From Candidatus Altarchaeota archaeon (GTDB taxonomy: Archaea > Altiarchaeota > Altiarchaeia > IMC4 > SCGC-AAA252-I15), in assembly GCA_026394745.1 (NCBI GenBank), contig JAPKXP010000116.1, positions 1-22,335 of the forward strand: 22,335 nt of DNA, given 5' to 3'. Both the position numbers and the translations under genes were made by a program. Positions 13,913-21,453 of the stretch are shown here, piece by piece; position 1 is the stretch's first letter; each line of letters opens with the position of its first letter. The notes beneath the pieces are model-generated. The model saw nothing but the letters and a program-made list of their open reading frames with translations. It was not told the DNA's origin and ran no database searches.

Positions 13913-14563
13913 ATGCAGGTCATACAGACCCGGGTGCACGGCGAAGACTTCATAGGCCTGCTCGGATTCGCAACAGACACGTACGCCATACTAAGCCCCA
14001 ACTTCAGGGAGAACGAGATTCTGGGCGTTCCGACTCTGAAGTCCAGGATTTACGGCACCAACCTTGTGGGCATATTCTGCGCTGGCAATTCGAATGGCCT
14101 TATTCTGCCGTACTTCATTTCAGACGACAGCATGAACAATATTAAGGCGTTCATGAAGAAGCTTGACGTCAACGTCGTGAGGGTCTCCGGAGACTACACC
14201 GCGATAGGGAATCTTGTGGCTTGCAACGACCACGCAGCCGTCGTAAGCCCGGACATACAGGACATCAAGGGCATACGGGAAGCCCTGGACGTCGAAGTGT
14301 TCGTGAGGAAGATAAGCGGCAACAGCGAGACCGGAGCCTGCGTCGTGGCGACGAACAAGGGCTTTATGGCGCACCCTAACGCCGAACATGAGCTGGGTTA
14401 CCTGGAGAAGACGTTCAATGTTAAGGGTGACGTCGGGACTGTTAACAGGGGCGTGGGGTTCGTGAAGTCGGGTTTGATAGCCAACAGCAACGGATACGCG
14501 ACTGGAATGCTTACCACGCCAATCGAGTTAGGCAGGATAGAGGACTCACTTGGGCTCGCTTAG
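13913..14563 (+). CDS. eif6: Translation initiation factor aIF6 (ribosome anti-association factor)
   Basis: This 216-aa factor binds the large subunit and keeps it from joining the small subunit. The start at the ATG at 13913, one base after the rpl31e stop, yields the expected N-terminus MQVIQTRVHGEDFIGLLGFA; an upstream in-frame ATG at 13874 lies inside rpl31e and is rejected. Repeated blocks of the pentein fold are visible, for example TNLVGIFCAGNSNGLILP, and near the end GVGFVKSGLIANSNGYATG followed by ELGRIEDSLG. Its 3' end overlaps the convergent NMN adenylyltransferase gene by 18 bp, so no terminator fits between them. Confidence 0.95.
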   Translation: MQVIQTRVHGEDFIGLLGFATDTYAILSPNFRENEILGVPTLKSRIYGTNLVGIFCAGNSNGLILPYFISDDSMNNIKAFMKKLDVNVVRVSGDYTAIGNLVACNDHAAVVSPDIQDIKGIREALDVEVFVRKISGNSETGACVVATNKGFMAHPNAEHELGYLEKTFNVKGDVGTVNRGVGFVKSGLIANSNGYATGMLTTPIELGRIEDSLGLA

Positions 14564-15040
14564 CTTTCTTACTCTCTCTGCGCCGCTGGTTTTTTCCATC
14601 ACTTCCAACGTGCCTTTCGAGACGAGCTCGCGCCAGTTCAGACCACTTGCGATTCTGCGCCTGACCTCGATTGCGGAATATTTTTCCCTTTCGAAGAACG
14701 GTATCGGCTTTACCGCGATTCCCGCGTTCTCGAATATTTTACGCTCTCTCTCGGAATTAGTGTATGCGACGTCGAATTCCACGTTGTCCTTGATCCAAGC
14801 AACCCACTTGAGGTTGTCGCCGAAGTCAGGTATCTCCGCGAACACGTAGTTCTTGAACGGCACCGATTTTCTAATCATCTCCTTGCGTTCCTCGACGGTG
14901 AACGGGTTTTCCTTTGTGCTGCTTTTGTTGGAGCTTCCGACGCCAATGACGAGTGTACCCTCTCTTTTCGCAACGTACTCGAGCATCCTTAAATGCCCAG
15001 TATGAAACGGCTGAAACCTTCCGACGACGAGCGCTTTCAT
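14546..15040 (-). CDS. nadM: Nicotinamide-nucleotide adenylyltransferase, archaeal NadM type
   Basis: This 164-aa enzyme transfers AMP from ATP to nicotinamide mononucleotide to make NAD. It has the family motif GRFQPFHTGH (7-16), the NPFTVEER block (45-52) and the closing YSAIEVRRRI segment (121-130), which corresponds to the second nucleotide-binding motif. The length matches archaeal NadM proteins. Its last 18 bp overlap the 3' end of aIF6 in opposite orientation. Upstream it diverges from herA across a 36-bp gap with a TATA-like element (TTTAAT region, 15066-15073) at leaderless spacing. The assignment is secure. Confidence 0.93.
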   Translation of the reverse strand: MKALVVGRFQPFHTGHLRMLEYVAKREGTLVIGVGSSNKSSTKENPFTVEERKEMIRKSVPFKNYVFAEIPDFGDNLKWVAWIKDNVEFDVAYTNSERERKIFENAGIAVKPIPFFEREKYSAIEVRRRIASGLNWRELVSKGTLEVMEKTSGAERVRKLSEPK

Positions 15041-15076
15041 TACACTTAATTATTCTCCCGGACATAGTTTAATACG
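15041..15076. promoter_or_regulatory. 36-bp divergent promoter between nadM and herA
   Basis: A TATA-like TTAATTATT (15046-15054) is centred about 27 nt before herA. ATTAAACT on the minus strand (15066-15073) is centred about 29 nt before nadM. Both fit leaderless transcription, and no Shine-Dalgarno sites are present. The two promoters must be competing neighbours. Confidence 0.45.
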
Positions 15077-16618
15077 ATGGGTATAGGGCAGGTTATCGGC
15101 TCCACCACGCTAAGGAGTTTCAAGTTCGTGATTAAGGAGGGTCAGGAGGACAAGGTCAAGAGGGACGAGTTCGTCACTGTGGTCGAATCAGTCTCCGGGA
15201 AGAAGATTTTAGGCGTCGTGAAGGATATAGTCATCTCGAACGAGCTATTGCCTGACGAGTTCGGAAGAGACCTCCGGATGGAGGACATCATACTGAAGGA
15301 GGGGGAGTATCCTGTGCCTATAGTAAAGATTCTCGGCGTGGACACCGACAACGGCCTTGAGCTTCCCAGGCACGGAGTGAAGCCGGGGACTGTCGTGGAG
15401 CTTGCCGAGGACGAGCTTCTGGAGAAGATTTTACGCCAGGACCCGGCGAAGAGCGCGAAGATAGGGACTATTTCCACTCGGGAGAACGTTCCGGTGTACG
15501 TTTCGATAAACGACTTGGTTTCAAGGCATTGCGCGGTGCTTGCGATGACCGGCGCCGGGAAGAGTTATACCGTCGGCGTCCTGATTGAGGAGCTGATGTC
15601 TAAGAAGGGTTCCGTCGTGGTCTTCGACCCGCACGGCGAATTCAAGGAAATGAGCTTCAAGGACTCGAGCGTCGTGGTGTACGACGTCGAGGGAAGCAAC
15701 AGAATCAAGGTTGACGTGAACTCGCTTGGAACCAGCGATTTCGTGAACCTGATGCCTGACTTGACTACCACCCAGCGCGACCTTCTGGAGGAGGTGATAG
15801 GCCTCGCAGACCGCTTCTACGAGCAGTACGACCTGGGGAACATCCTACGGATTCTTGAAGTGGTCTACGACGTGAAGAAGGGCGACGGGAAAAAGAAGAA
15901 GGAGGATGTCGAGCAGCCGCAGTCGCCGGAGTTCTTCGACGACAGCATACTAAAGAGCATAACGAAGAAGGTCACTCTGCCGACTATCGGCGCGTTGATG
16001 AGGAGGATTCGGCGCCTGGAGAGGATGGGCGTGTTCTCGATACGCGGGACGCCGATAGAGGGCATAGTAAAGTCCAACCAGCTTACGATAATAAACCTCT
16101 CTGAGGCCGAGGAGCGAGTCAGCGAGATAGTTGTTTCAGCCATATGCAGGAAGATTTTCGAGGCCAGACGAAAGTTCATGAAAGATGAGGGTGAAGGCGT
16201 TGAAGTTCCGACGCTCGTGATAATGGAGGAAGCGCACAACTTCGCCCCTAGGGCAGTGGAAGGAGACTACGCGCCGGCGAGAGGCATCATAAGGAAGATT
16301 GCCCGGGAAGGCAGAAAGTTCGGAGTTGGGCTTTGCGTGGTCAGCCAGCGGCCTAACAAGCTCGACCAGGATGTTTTAAGCCAATGTAATACTCAAATTA
16401 TAATGAAGGTAGTTAATCCGGCAGACCAGGAGTACATCAGGCAGAGCGTCGAAAGCGTCACTGAAGACGTCGTGCGTGACCTGCCTAGCCTGGCGCGCGG
16501 AGAAGCCATAGTAGTAGGGAGCGCGATAAAGCTGCCCGTTCCCGTAAAGATTCGGGAGCGAACCACGAAAGTGGGCGGCGGCGACATAGACATTGTAGGT
16601 GTTTGGAATGCCATTTGA
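15077..16618 (+). CDS. herA: HerA-type bipolar DNA helicase/translocase
   Basis: This 513-aa hexameric ATPase of the HerA-FtsK class usually works with the NurA nuclease and Mre11-Rad50 in resecting DNA ends. Residues 1-145 contain the N-terminal HAS barrel. The RecA-like core has Walker A MTGAGKSYT (157-165), the strand VVVFDPHGEF (180-189), Walker B with two glutamates in LVIMEEAHNF (380-389), and the downstream REGRKFGVGLCVVSQRP region that includes the likely arginine finger. A Lys-rich insert (268-280) is a surface loop. No nurA, mre11 or rad50 is in the window; genes for phenylalanine synthesis follow instead. The stop codon overlaps the chorismate mutase start by 11 bp. Confidence 0.92.
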   Translation: MGIGQVIGSTTLRSFKFVIKEGQEDKVKRDEFVTVVESVSGKKILGVVKDIVISNELLPDEFGRDLRMEDIILKEGEYPVPIVKILGVDTDNGLELPRHGVKPGTVVELAEDELLEKILRQDPAKSAKIGTISTRENVPVYVSINDLVSRHCAVLAMTGAGKSYTVGVLIEELMSKKGSVVVFDPHGEFKEMSFKDSSVVVYDVEGSNRIKVDVNSLGTSDFVNLMPDLTTTQRDLLEEVIGLADRFYEQYDLGNILRILEVVYDVKKGDGKKKKEDVEQPQSPEFFDDSILKSITKKVTLPTIGALMRRIRRLERMGVFSIRGTPIEGIVKSNQLTIINLSEAEERVSEIVVSAICRKIFEARRKFMKDEGEGVEVPTLVIMEEAHNFAPRAVEGDYAPARGIIRKIAREGRKFGVGLCVVSQRPNKLDQDVLSQCNTQIIMKVVNPADQEYIRQSVESVTEDVVRDLPSLARGEAIVVGSAIKLPVPVKIRERTTKVGGGDIDIVGVWNAI

Positions 16619-16853
16619 ACAACTTAGGGAAAAGATTGACAGGGTTGACTCAAGGATTCTTGAGCTGATTGAGGAACGCGTTGAAATAGCCAAGAAGATT
16701 GGCGTCGTGAAGAGGAAGAAAGGCCTTCCCATAGTGGACCAGGAGCGGGAGCAGAAAATCCTGTCCGACGTCACGGGAAAGACGAAGCTCGACAAACAGT
16801 TCATAAAGAAAATATTCAGGGAGATTATGGAGTACTGCAGAGACAATGAGTGA
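16608..16853 (+). CDS. aroQ: Chorismate mutase, AroQ type, monofunctional
   Basis: This 81-aa all-helical enzyme converts chorismate to prephenate. It has the AroQ pattern of charged active-site residues: R7 in LREKIDRVDSRI, R24 in EERVEIAKKIG, K35 in VVKRKK, then D44 and R47 in VDQERE. The ATG at 16608 is preferred over the in-frame GTG at 16599 and fits a GGTG ribosome-site element just upstream. It overlaps herA by 11 bp and the prephenate dehydratase by 8 bp. In many bacteria the mutase and dehydratase are fused as the P-protein. Here they are separate, overlapping genes that should still be made together. Confidence 0.9.
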   Translation: MPFEQLREKIDRVDSRILELIEERVEIAKKIGVVKRKKGLPIVDQEREQKILSDVTGKTKLDKQFIKKIFREIMEYCRDNE

Positions 16854-17631
16854 GAGGGTTGCGGTTTTAGGGCCTAAGGGCACGTTCACGGAGTCGGCGG
16901 CGAGGAATCTCTTCAAGAGTCCCGCGCTAGTTTACTGCTACAGCGTGGAGGACGTGTTCCAGCTTGTCGACAGCGAAGGAATCAAGGGCGTCGTCGCGAT
17001 AGAGAACTCTCTTGAAGGCAGCGTCGTCAAGAACCTTGAGCTTCTGATGGAGCACGACGTCAAGATTTGCGGCGAGACTACGCTCGACATAAACTTGTGC
17101 CTCATGAAGGAGAAGGGTACTAGAGAAGTGAAGACTATTCTCTCGCACCCGCACGCCCTCGCGCAGTGCAGGAGGCACCTGCACGAGAGGTATCCTAATG
17201 CGAAGGTGCAGTCCTCTGACAGCACCGCGGCCGCGATGCAGGAGCTCGGTAAGCTGAAGGACGCGGCGGCGGTTGGCCCGAAGGATGCTGCAAAGACGTA
17301 CGGCCTTGAGATTGTCGCGGAGAACATTCAGGACGACTTCTCGCAGACGAGGTTCATCGCCATATCAAAGGAAGATTGCTGGGGTAAGAAAACTTCGATA
17401 ATATTCGCCGTTAAGGACGAGCCGGGCGCACTATACTCGACACTGAAGGTTTTCGCAGACAACAACATCAACCTGACGAAAATCGAGTCCAGGCCTTCAA
17501 GGAAAAAACTTGGCGAGTACGTGTTCTACGTCGACTTCGAGAACAACGGCCTCGACAGGAAGGGAGTCGGCGCGATACTTTCTAAGATACGGGAGAGGAC
17601 GACGCTGCTCAAGAACCTGGGCAGCTACTGA
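16846..17631 (+). CDS. pheA: Prephenate dehydratase with ACT regulatory domain
   Basis: This 261-aa enzyme converts prephenate to phenylpyruvate, committing carbon to phenylalanine. The catalytic part shows GPKGTFTESAA (9-19), AIENSLEGSV (51-60), SHPHALAQC (100-108) and the essential TRF triad (168-170). The C-terminal ACT domain has the phenylalanine-binding GAL (194-196) and ESRP (214-217) motifs, so feedback inhibition by phenylalanine is expected. It overlaps the chorismate mutase gene by 8 bp. The usual final aminotransferase is not adjacent, and the class IV aminotransferase at the left edge is too distant to link. The reading frame is complete. Confidence 0.95.
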   Translation: MSERVAVLGPKGTFTESAARNLFKSPALVYCYSVEDVFQLVDSEGIKGVVAIENSLEGSVVKNLELLMEHDVKICGETTLDINLCLMKEKGTREVKTILSHPHALAQCRRHLHERYPNAKVQSSDSTAAAMQELGKLKDAAAVGPKDAAKTYGLEIVAENIQDDFSQTRFIAISKEDCWGKKTSIIFAVKDEPGALYSTLKVFADNNINLTKIESRPSRKKLGEYVFYVDFENNGLDRKGVGAILSKIRERTTLLKNLGSY

Positions 17632-17831
17632 CGCACCGCGAGGCCGGCCGTGCGGTTGCTGGTTAAATCATTTCGGCATGAAGGCCGCCTGCATCAGGCC
17701 TAACGTTCAAAGGCTTCTTTCCCTGCCTGCTCATAGTAAATATTCCGAACGAGCAGGATAAATACCAAGTATCAACCCGCCTGAAGGATACAGGTGATAT
17801 ATCATAAACTCGATAATAATAGTATATTACC
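17632..17831 (+). other. 200-bp intergenic region before hef with small hairpins
   Basis: No convincing gene lies here. The left half is G+C-rich with a small perfect hairpin, GCCTG-CAT-CAGGC (17687-17699). Further on, CCTGCTC (17726-17732) pairs with GAGCAGG (17751-17757) around an 18-nt loop. The right half is A+T-rich, and TATATCATAAA (about 17797-17807) is a plausible TATA element about 26-30 nt before hef. The hairpins could be the 3' end of the pheA transcript or a small RNA; nothing distinguishes these. A 27-codon ATG frame at 17679 has no support. Confidence 0.4.
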
Positions 17832-20093
17832 ATGTTTGTTTCACATCCGCTTGTAAGGGAGAATCTGCTAAGCCTCAGGCGCTATCAGGAAACGGTCATA
17901 GCGAAGGCTGTGGAGGAGAACACGCTGGTCGTGCTCCCTACGGGCCTCGGGAAGACCGTGATAGCAGCTATGGTAGCGGCCATAAGGCTTCAGGCGCATC
18001 CTGGAAGCAAAGTCCTTTTCCTCGCTCCGACGAAGCCTCTCGCAGTCCAGCACCAGAAGACGTTCATGAAGATGCTTAAAGTCGAAGAGACTGCTGTGTT
18101 GACGGGCGAGACTCCGGTAAAGGAAAGGGAAAAATTATGGAACGACAGCAGGATAATCTTTGCCACGCCGCAGACCGTGGAAAACGACTTGACGCGAGAC
18201 TTTAAAATCGAAAACGTGTCGCTTGCCATATTCGACGAAGCACACCGCGCGGTAGGAGACTACAGCTACGTGTACATAGCAAAAGAGTACGTCAAAAAAA
18301 GCAGGTACCCGCTAGTCCTTGGGTTGACCGCGTCGCCGAGCAGCGAGAAGGAGAAAGTCGTTGAGATATGCAGGAACCTGTCGATAAGGAACGTGGAGGC
18401 CAAGACCGAACACGACAGGGACGTCCGGCCTTACGTCCAGGAAGTCAAGGTAAGGTGGGTTAAGGTCGATCTTCCATCGGATTTCGATGAAGTCAAAGGC
18501 CTGATTGAAGGAGTGCTAAGAGACCAGCTGAAGGCGCTTAAGGAAGCGGGTTACCTGGAGAGCGCGGACTTGAGGAAAGTGAACAAGACGATGCTCCTAG
18601 AGACGCAGGGCGAGATAAGAAAAGAGATTACTTCGGGGATGGACTCGTTCCAGCACGCTTCAACAGTCGCGTCCGCGCTGAAGGTAGACCACGCGATCGA
18701 GCTTCTTGAGACGCACGGCATAAGCGCAGTAAGCGAGTACCTGAAGCGGCTTTCAAGCCAAAGGACGAAGGCCGGAAGGAAGCTTCTGTCAGACGGTCGC
18801 ATGATGAAGGCGAAGGTAATATTGGAAACTCTCAGAGCAAAAGGCATTGAACACCCGAAACTCGAAAAGCTGGTCGAAGTGATGAAGCAGCACAAGAACG
18901 AAAAAGTCCTCATCTTCACGCAGTACAGGGACTCCGTCGATTCCATAATACACAAGCTGAATGAAAACGACATACTCGCCCACAAATTCATAGGACAATC
19001 CTCGCGCGGCCTCGAAAAAGGCATGACGCAGAAAAAGCAGGTCGAGGTACTGGACAAATTCAGGGACGGCAACTACAACGCCCTCATAGCCACAAGCGTT
19101 GCTGAGGAAGGCCTGGACATACCTAAAGTGGACGTGGTGGTTTTCTACGAGCCGGTGCCGTCCGAGATAAGGACCATACAAAGGAGAGGAAGGACAGGCA
19201 GGAGCGACGCTGGAGTAGTCTACGTGCTAATGACCAAGGGCACGAGAGACGAAGGGTACTACTGGGCCTCCCTGCACAAGGAACGCAGGATGGAGGGCAT
19301 TGTAAGGGAACTGCAGAGCGGATTAAAGGAACAGAAAAGCATAATAGGATACGATATGCCAAAAAAGGGGGGAGAGGAGGCTGAGCTTGAAGGCCCTGGA
19401 ATAGGATACGGCCAGCAAAGCATAATCCAGTACAACATGGAAAAACAAGACGGCATAAAAGTCATAGTAGACGCCAGGGAGAGGAACCCCAGGATAATAG
19501 ACGTATTGAAGGAGAAGGGCGTCAAAGTGGAGGTAAGGCAGCTTCCAGTCGGAGACTACCTGCTCAGCGACAGAGTATGCGCTGAAAGGAAGACTATGGC
19601 CGACTTCCTCCAGTCCATAATAGACAAGCGCCTGATGAGCCAGCTGGCTGACATGAGACGAAACTTCATGACGCCCATACTCATATTGGAAGGGTCTGGA
19701 GCATACAACCAGCGCGGCATACACCCGAACGCGGTAAGGGGCGTTTTGGCAGCCATAGCAGTCGACTTCAACGTTCCGATAATACCCACCGAAGACGATA
19801 TCGACACCGCCCACATGCTCTACACGATAGCCAAGAGGGAGCAGGAGGATGAAGAGAGGATTGTCGCACTCAGAGGAGAGAAGAAGCCGTGGATTCTGAG
19901 CGAGAGACAGCGTTTCGTGGTTGAGTCCCTGCCTAACGTTTCAGCAGTACTGGCAGACAGGCTGCTCGAGAAATTCGAATCGGTGGAAAAAGTCATGGCA
20001 GCAGGAGAAAAAGAGCTCATGGAAGTTGAGGGGATAGGGGAAAAGAAGGCCGAGGAGATTCGAAAGGTGGTTAAAAGCAGGTACACCAAATAA
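17832..20093 (+). CDS. hef: Hef helicase-nuclease (XPF/FANCM family)
   Basis: This 753-aa protein processes stalled or branched replication forks. The N-terminal superfamily 2 helicase has motif I PTGLGKT (36-42), DEAH box (135-138), GLTASPS (164-170) and motif VI QRRGRTGR (450-457). A helical insert lies at about 215-330. After a linker, the XPF-type nuclease has VDARERNPRIID (547-558), GDYLLSD (574-580) and the ERK catalytic triad (585-587) in CAERKTMADF. A helix-hairpin-helix pair covers about 695-750 (LPNVSAVLADRLLEKF and VEGIGEKKAEEI). The linker carries two copies of a Q-x-S-I-I-x-Y-x-M motif. All catalytic motifs are intact. A coiled-coil protein gene follows after 9 bp. Confidence 0.96.
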   Translation: MFVSHPLVRENLLSLRRYQETVIAKAVEENTLVVLPTGLGKTVIAAMVAAIRLQAHPGSKVLFLAPTKPLAVQHQKTFMKMLKVEETAVLTGETPVKEREKLWNDSRIIFATPQTVENDLTRDFKIENVSLAIFDEAHRAVGDYSYVYIAKEYVKKSRYPLVLGLTASPSSEKEKVVEICRNLSIRNVEAKTEHDRDVRPYVQEVKVRWVKVDLPSDFDEVKGLIEGVLRDQLKALKEAGYLESADLRKVNKTMLLETQGEIRKEITSGMDSFQHASTVASALKVDHAIELLETHGISAVSEYLKRLSSQRTKAGRKLLSDGRMMKAKVILETLRAKGIEHPKLEKLVEVMKQHKNEKVLIFTQYRDSVDSIIHKLNENDILAHKFIGQSSRGLEKGMTQKKQVEVLDKFRDGNYNALIATSVAEEGLDIPKVDVVVFYEPVPSEIRTIQRRGRTGRSDAGVVYVLMTKGTRDEGYYWASLHKERRMEGIVRELQSGLKEQKSIIGYDMPKKGGEEAELEGPGIGYGQQSIIQYNMEKQDGIKVIVDARERNPRIIDVLKEKGVKVEVRQLPVGDYLLSDRVCAERKTMADFLQSIIDKRLMSQLADMRRNFMTPILILEGSGAYNQRGIHPNAVRGVLAAIAVDFNVPIIPTEDDIDTAHMLYTIAKREQEDEERIVALRGEKKPWILSERQRFVVESLPNVSAVLADRLLEKFESVEKVMAAGEKELMEVEGIGEKKAEEIRKVVKSRYTK

Positions 20094-20102
20094 GAAATAA
20101 AG

Positions 20103-21452
20103 ATGGACGAAGACCAAAGGGAAGAGTGGCGCAGGATAGGCGAGCGCGAGATGATGCGCCGCAAGAACCTTGAGCAGCTCAGGGGCATGATGGAAGGAGG
20201 CATCAAGGAAGACAAGACCCCGAAAAGCCTGCTAAGGCTGATTCTACACGGAGAAGGCATAACGATAAACGACGCAGCCAACATGCTTTCCGTGAGCAGG
20301 GAGACTGTGATAAAGTGGGCGCTGCAGCTTAGGGCGAACAAGCTTGTTGAAGTGATCGGCGCCAAGACGACAAACCCTACGCTTAAGCCAACGAACGACC
20401 TTATAGCAAAACTTCTCTCCTACAAGAGGCGCAGGGAAAGCGGCTACAAGAGCGAGGACGTGCACGAAAGTTTAGAGAACTTGGAGAAGAAGAAGGAGGA
20501 GCTGTTAAAGGAGCGCGAGAACAGGATACAACTCGGGGAAGAAGTTGAGAGGAAGGCGGAAGACCTCCGGCTTAAGGATAAGGAGTTTGAGAGGGAGCAC
20601 AACCTAAGGATGGGTCTTGAGGAACAACTTGCAAAGATGGAGGGTCAGCTGCGCGGCGGGGGAGGAGGCGCGGAGATAGGCGAATTGCGATCGCAGCTTG
20701 ACAGGGAGAGGAAGGAGAGACGGAGGGTTGAGGAGCTGCTGAAGATAGAGAGGGACGACATCAGGAAGACCATGGACGAGATGAGTAATAAGTACATCCA
20801 GAAGGAGAAGGACCTCACAAACAGGGAGACTATGCTCATCGAGAAGGAGAAATCCCTTGCAGAAGACGAGGAGCTTGAGATACTCTTCGGTGGCGACGCC
20901 GAATACGACAAACTACTACTGAAGAGCAAGAAAATACTTACGCTAATCAAGGAAAAACTGGTGGAGATGAAGGACCAGCCGCTCGAAGCGAAATACGCGG
21001 ATGAGCTGGATGAAGTCATCGAAGAGGAGGATGAATTAAGCGACATGCTGAAGGACGAGGCAAATTTACTAAGGGAGAAGAGGAAGCAGCTTGAGAAGGC
21101 TGGATCGCAAAAACCTCCCCCGAAGGACGAAGCGCCGAAGACAATTCCCATAGAGGATGTGAGGGGTGGGATATACAACGTAAACGACCTTGTACAACTG
21201 CTGGGGAAGAACAAGACCGTGCGCCTGAAGGACGCGGCCAGGATACTTGGCGTTGAAGAGCGGACGGTCAACGGGTGGGCTGCAGAGCTGGTTAAGAAGA
21301 ATGTCGCGGAAGTGAGGAAGCACATAACAGGAGGCGACGAGCTTCTCCTGCTAGACAAGACAGACACGAGGAAAGTGAAGGATGAAATCGAGAGGGAGGA
21401 ACTTGAAGAGGAGCTTAAGAGAGTGATGCAGGAGGAGAAAGAGATAAAGTAG
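20103..21452 (+). CDS. Coiled-coil protein with a winged-helix-like domain at each end, unknown
   Basis: This 449-aa protein matches no family I can name. Residues about 40-98 form a winged-helix-like domain (SLLRLILHGEGITINDAANM, then SVSRETVIKWALQLRANKLV). Residues about 120-330 are almost continuous charged coiled coil with a GGGGG hinge (185-189) and a non-coiled break around 258-300. Residues about 358-420 form a second, similar winged-helix-like domain (DLVQLLGKN, then LKDAARILGVEERTVNGWAAELVKKN), followed by an acidic-basic helical tail. Two DNA-binding-like heads joined by a long rod suggests a DNA-bridging or tethering protein. The gene starts 9 bp after hef and 1 bp before the next gene, so a link to fork repair is inferred from the operon. 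Confidence 0.75.
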   Translation: MDEDQREEWRRIGEREMMRRKNLEQLRGMMEGGIKEDKTPKSLLRLILHGEGITINDAANMLSVSRETVIKWALQLRANKLVEVIGAKTTNPTLKPTNDLIAKLLSYKRRRESGYKSEDVHESLENLEKKKEELLKERENRIQLGEEVERKAEDLRLKDKEFEREHNLRMGLEEQLAKMEGQLRGGGGGAEIGELRSQLDRERKERRRVEELLKIERDDIRKTMDEMSNKYIQKEKDLTNRETMLIEKEKSLAEDEELEILFGGDAEYDKLLLKSKKILTLIKEKLVEMKDQPLEAKYADELDEVIEEEDELSDMLKDEANLLREKRKQLEKAGSQKPPPKDEAPKTIPIEDVRGGIYNVNDLVQLLGKNKTVRLKDAARILGVEERTVNGWAAELVKKNVAEVRKHITGGDELLLLDKTDTRKVKDEIEREELEEELKRVMQEEKEIK

Positions 21453-21453
21453 G

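Noticed and set aside
16608..17631. Broken bifunctional chorismate mutase-prephenate dehydratase (frameshifted P-protein)
   Set aside because: Both frames have proper starts and complete domains, and the 8-bp overlap is typical of coupled genes. Monofunctional AroQ and PheA are normal in archaea.
17679..17762. 27-codon open frame in the gap before hef
   Set aside because: Very short, no ribosome site, no recognisable motif, and it spans a hairpin. Chance is the better explanation.
18551..19072. Minus-strand open frame antisense to hef
   Set aside because: It lies wholly inside the helicase domain of hef, whose motifs are all intact. The product has no recognisable feature.
20645..21367. Long minus-strand open frame (240 codons) antisense to the coiled-coil gene
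   Set aside because: Ser/Phe-rich low-complexity product that mirrors the Glu/Lys-rich coiled coil on the plus strand. It has no domain, signal or promoter, so it is a codon-bias shadow.
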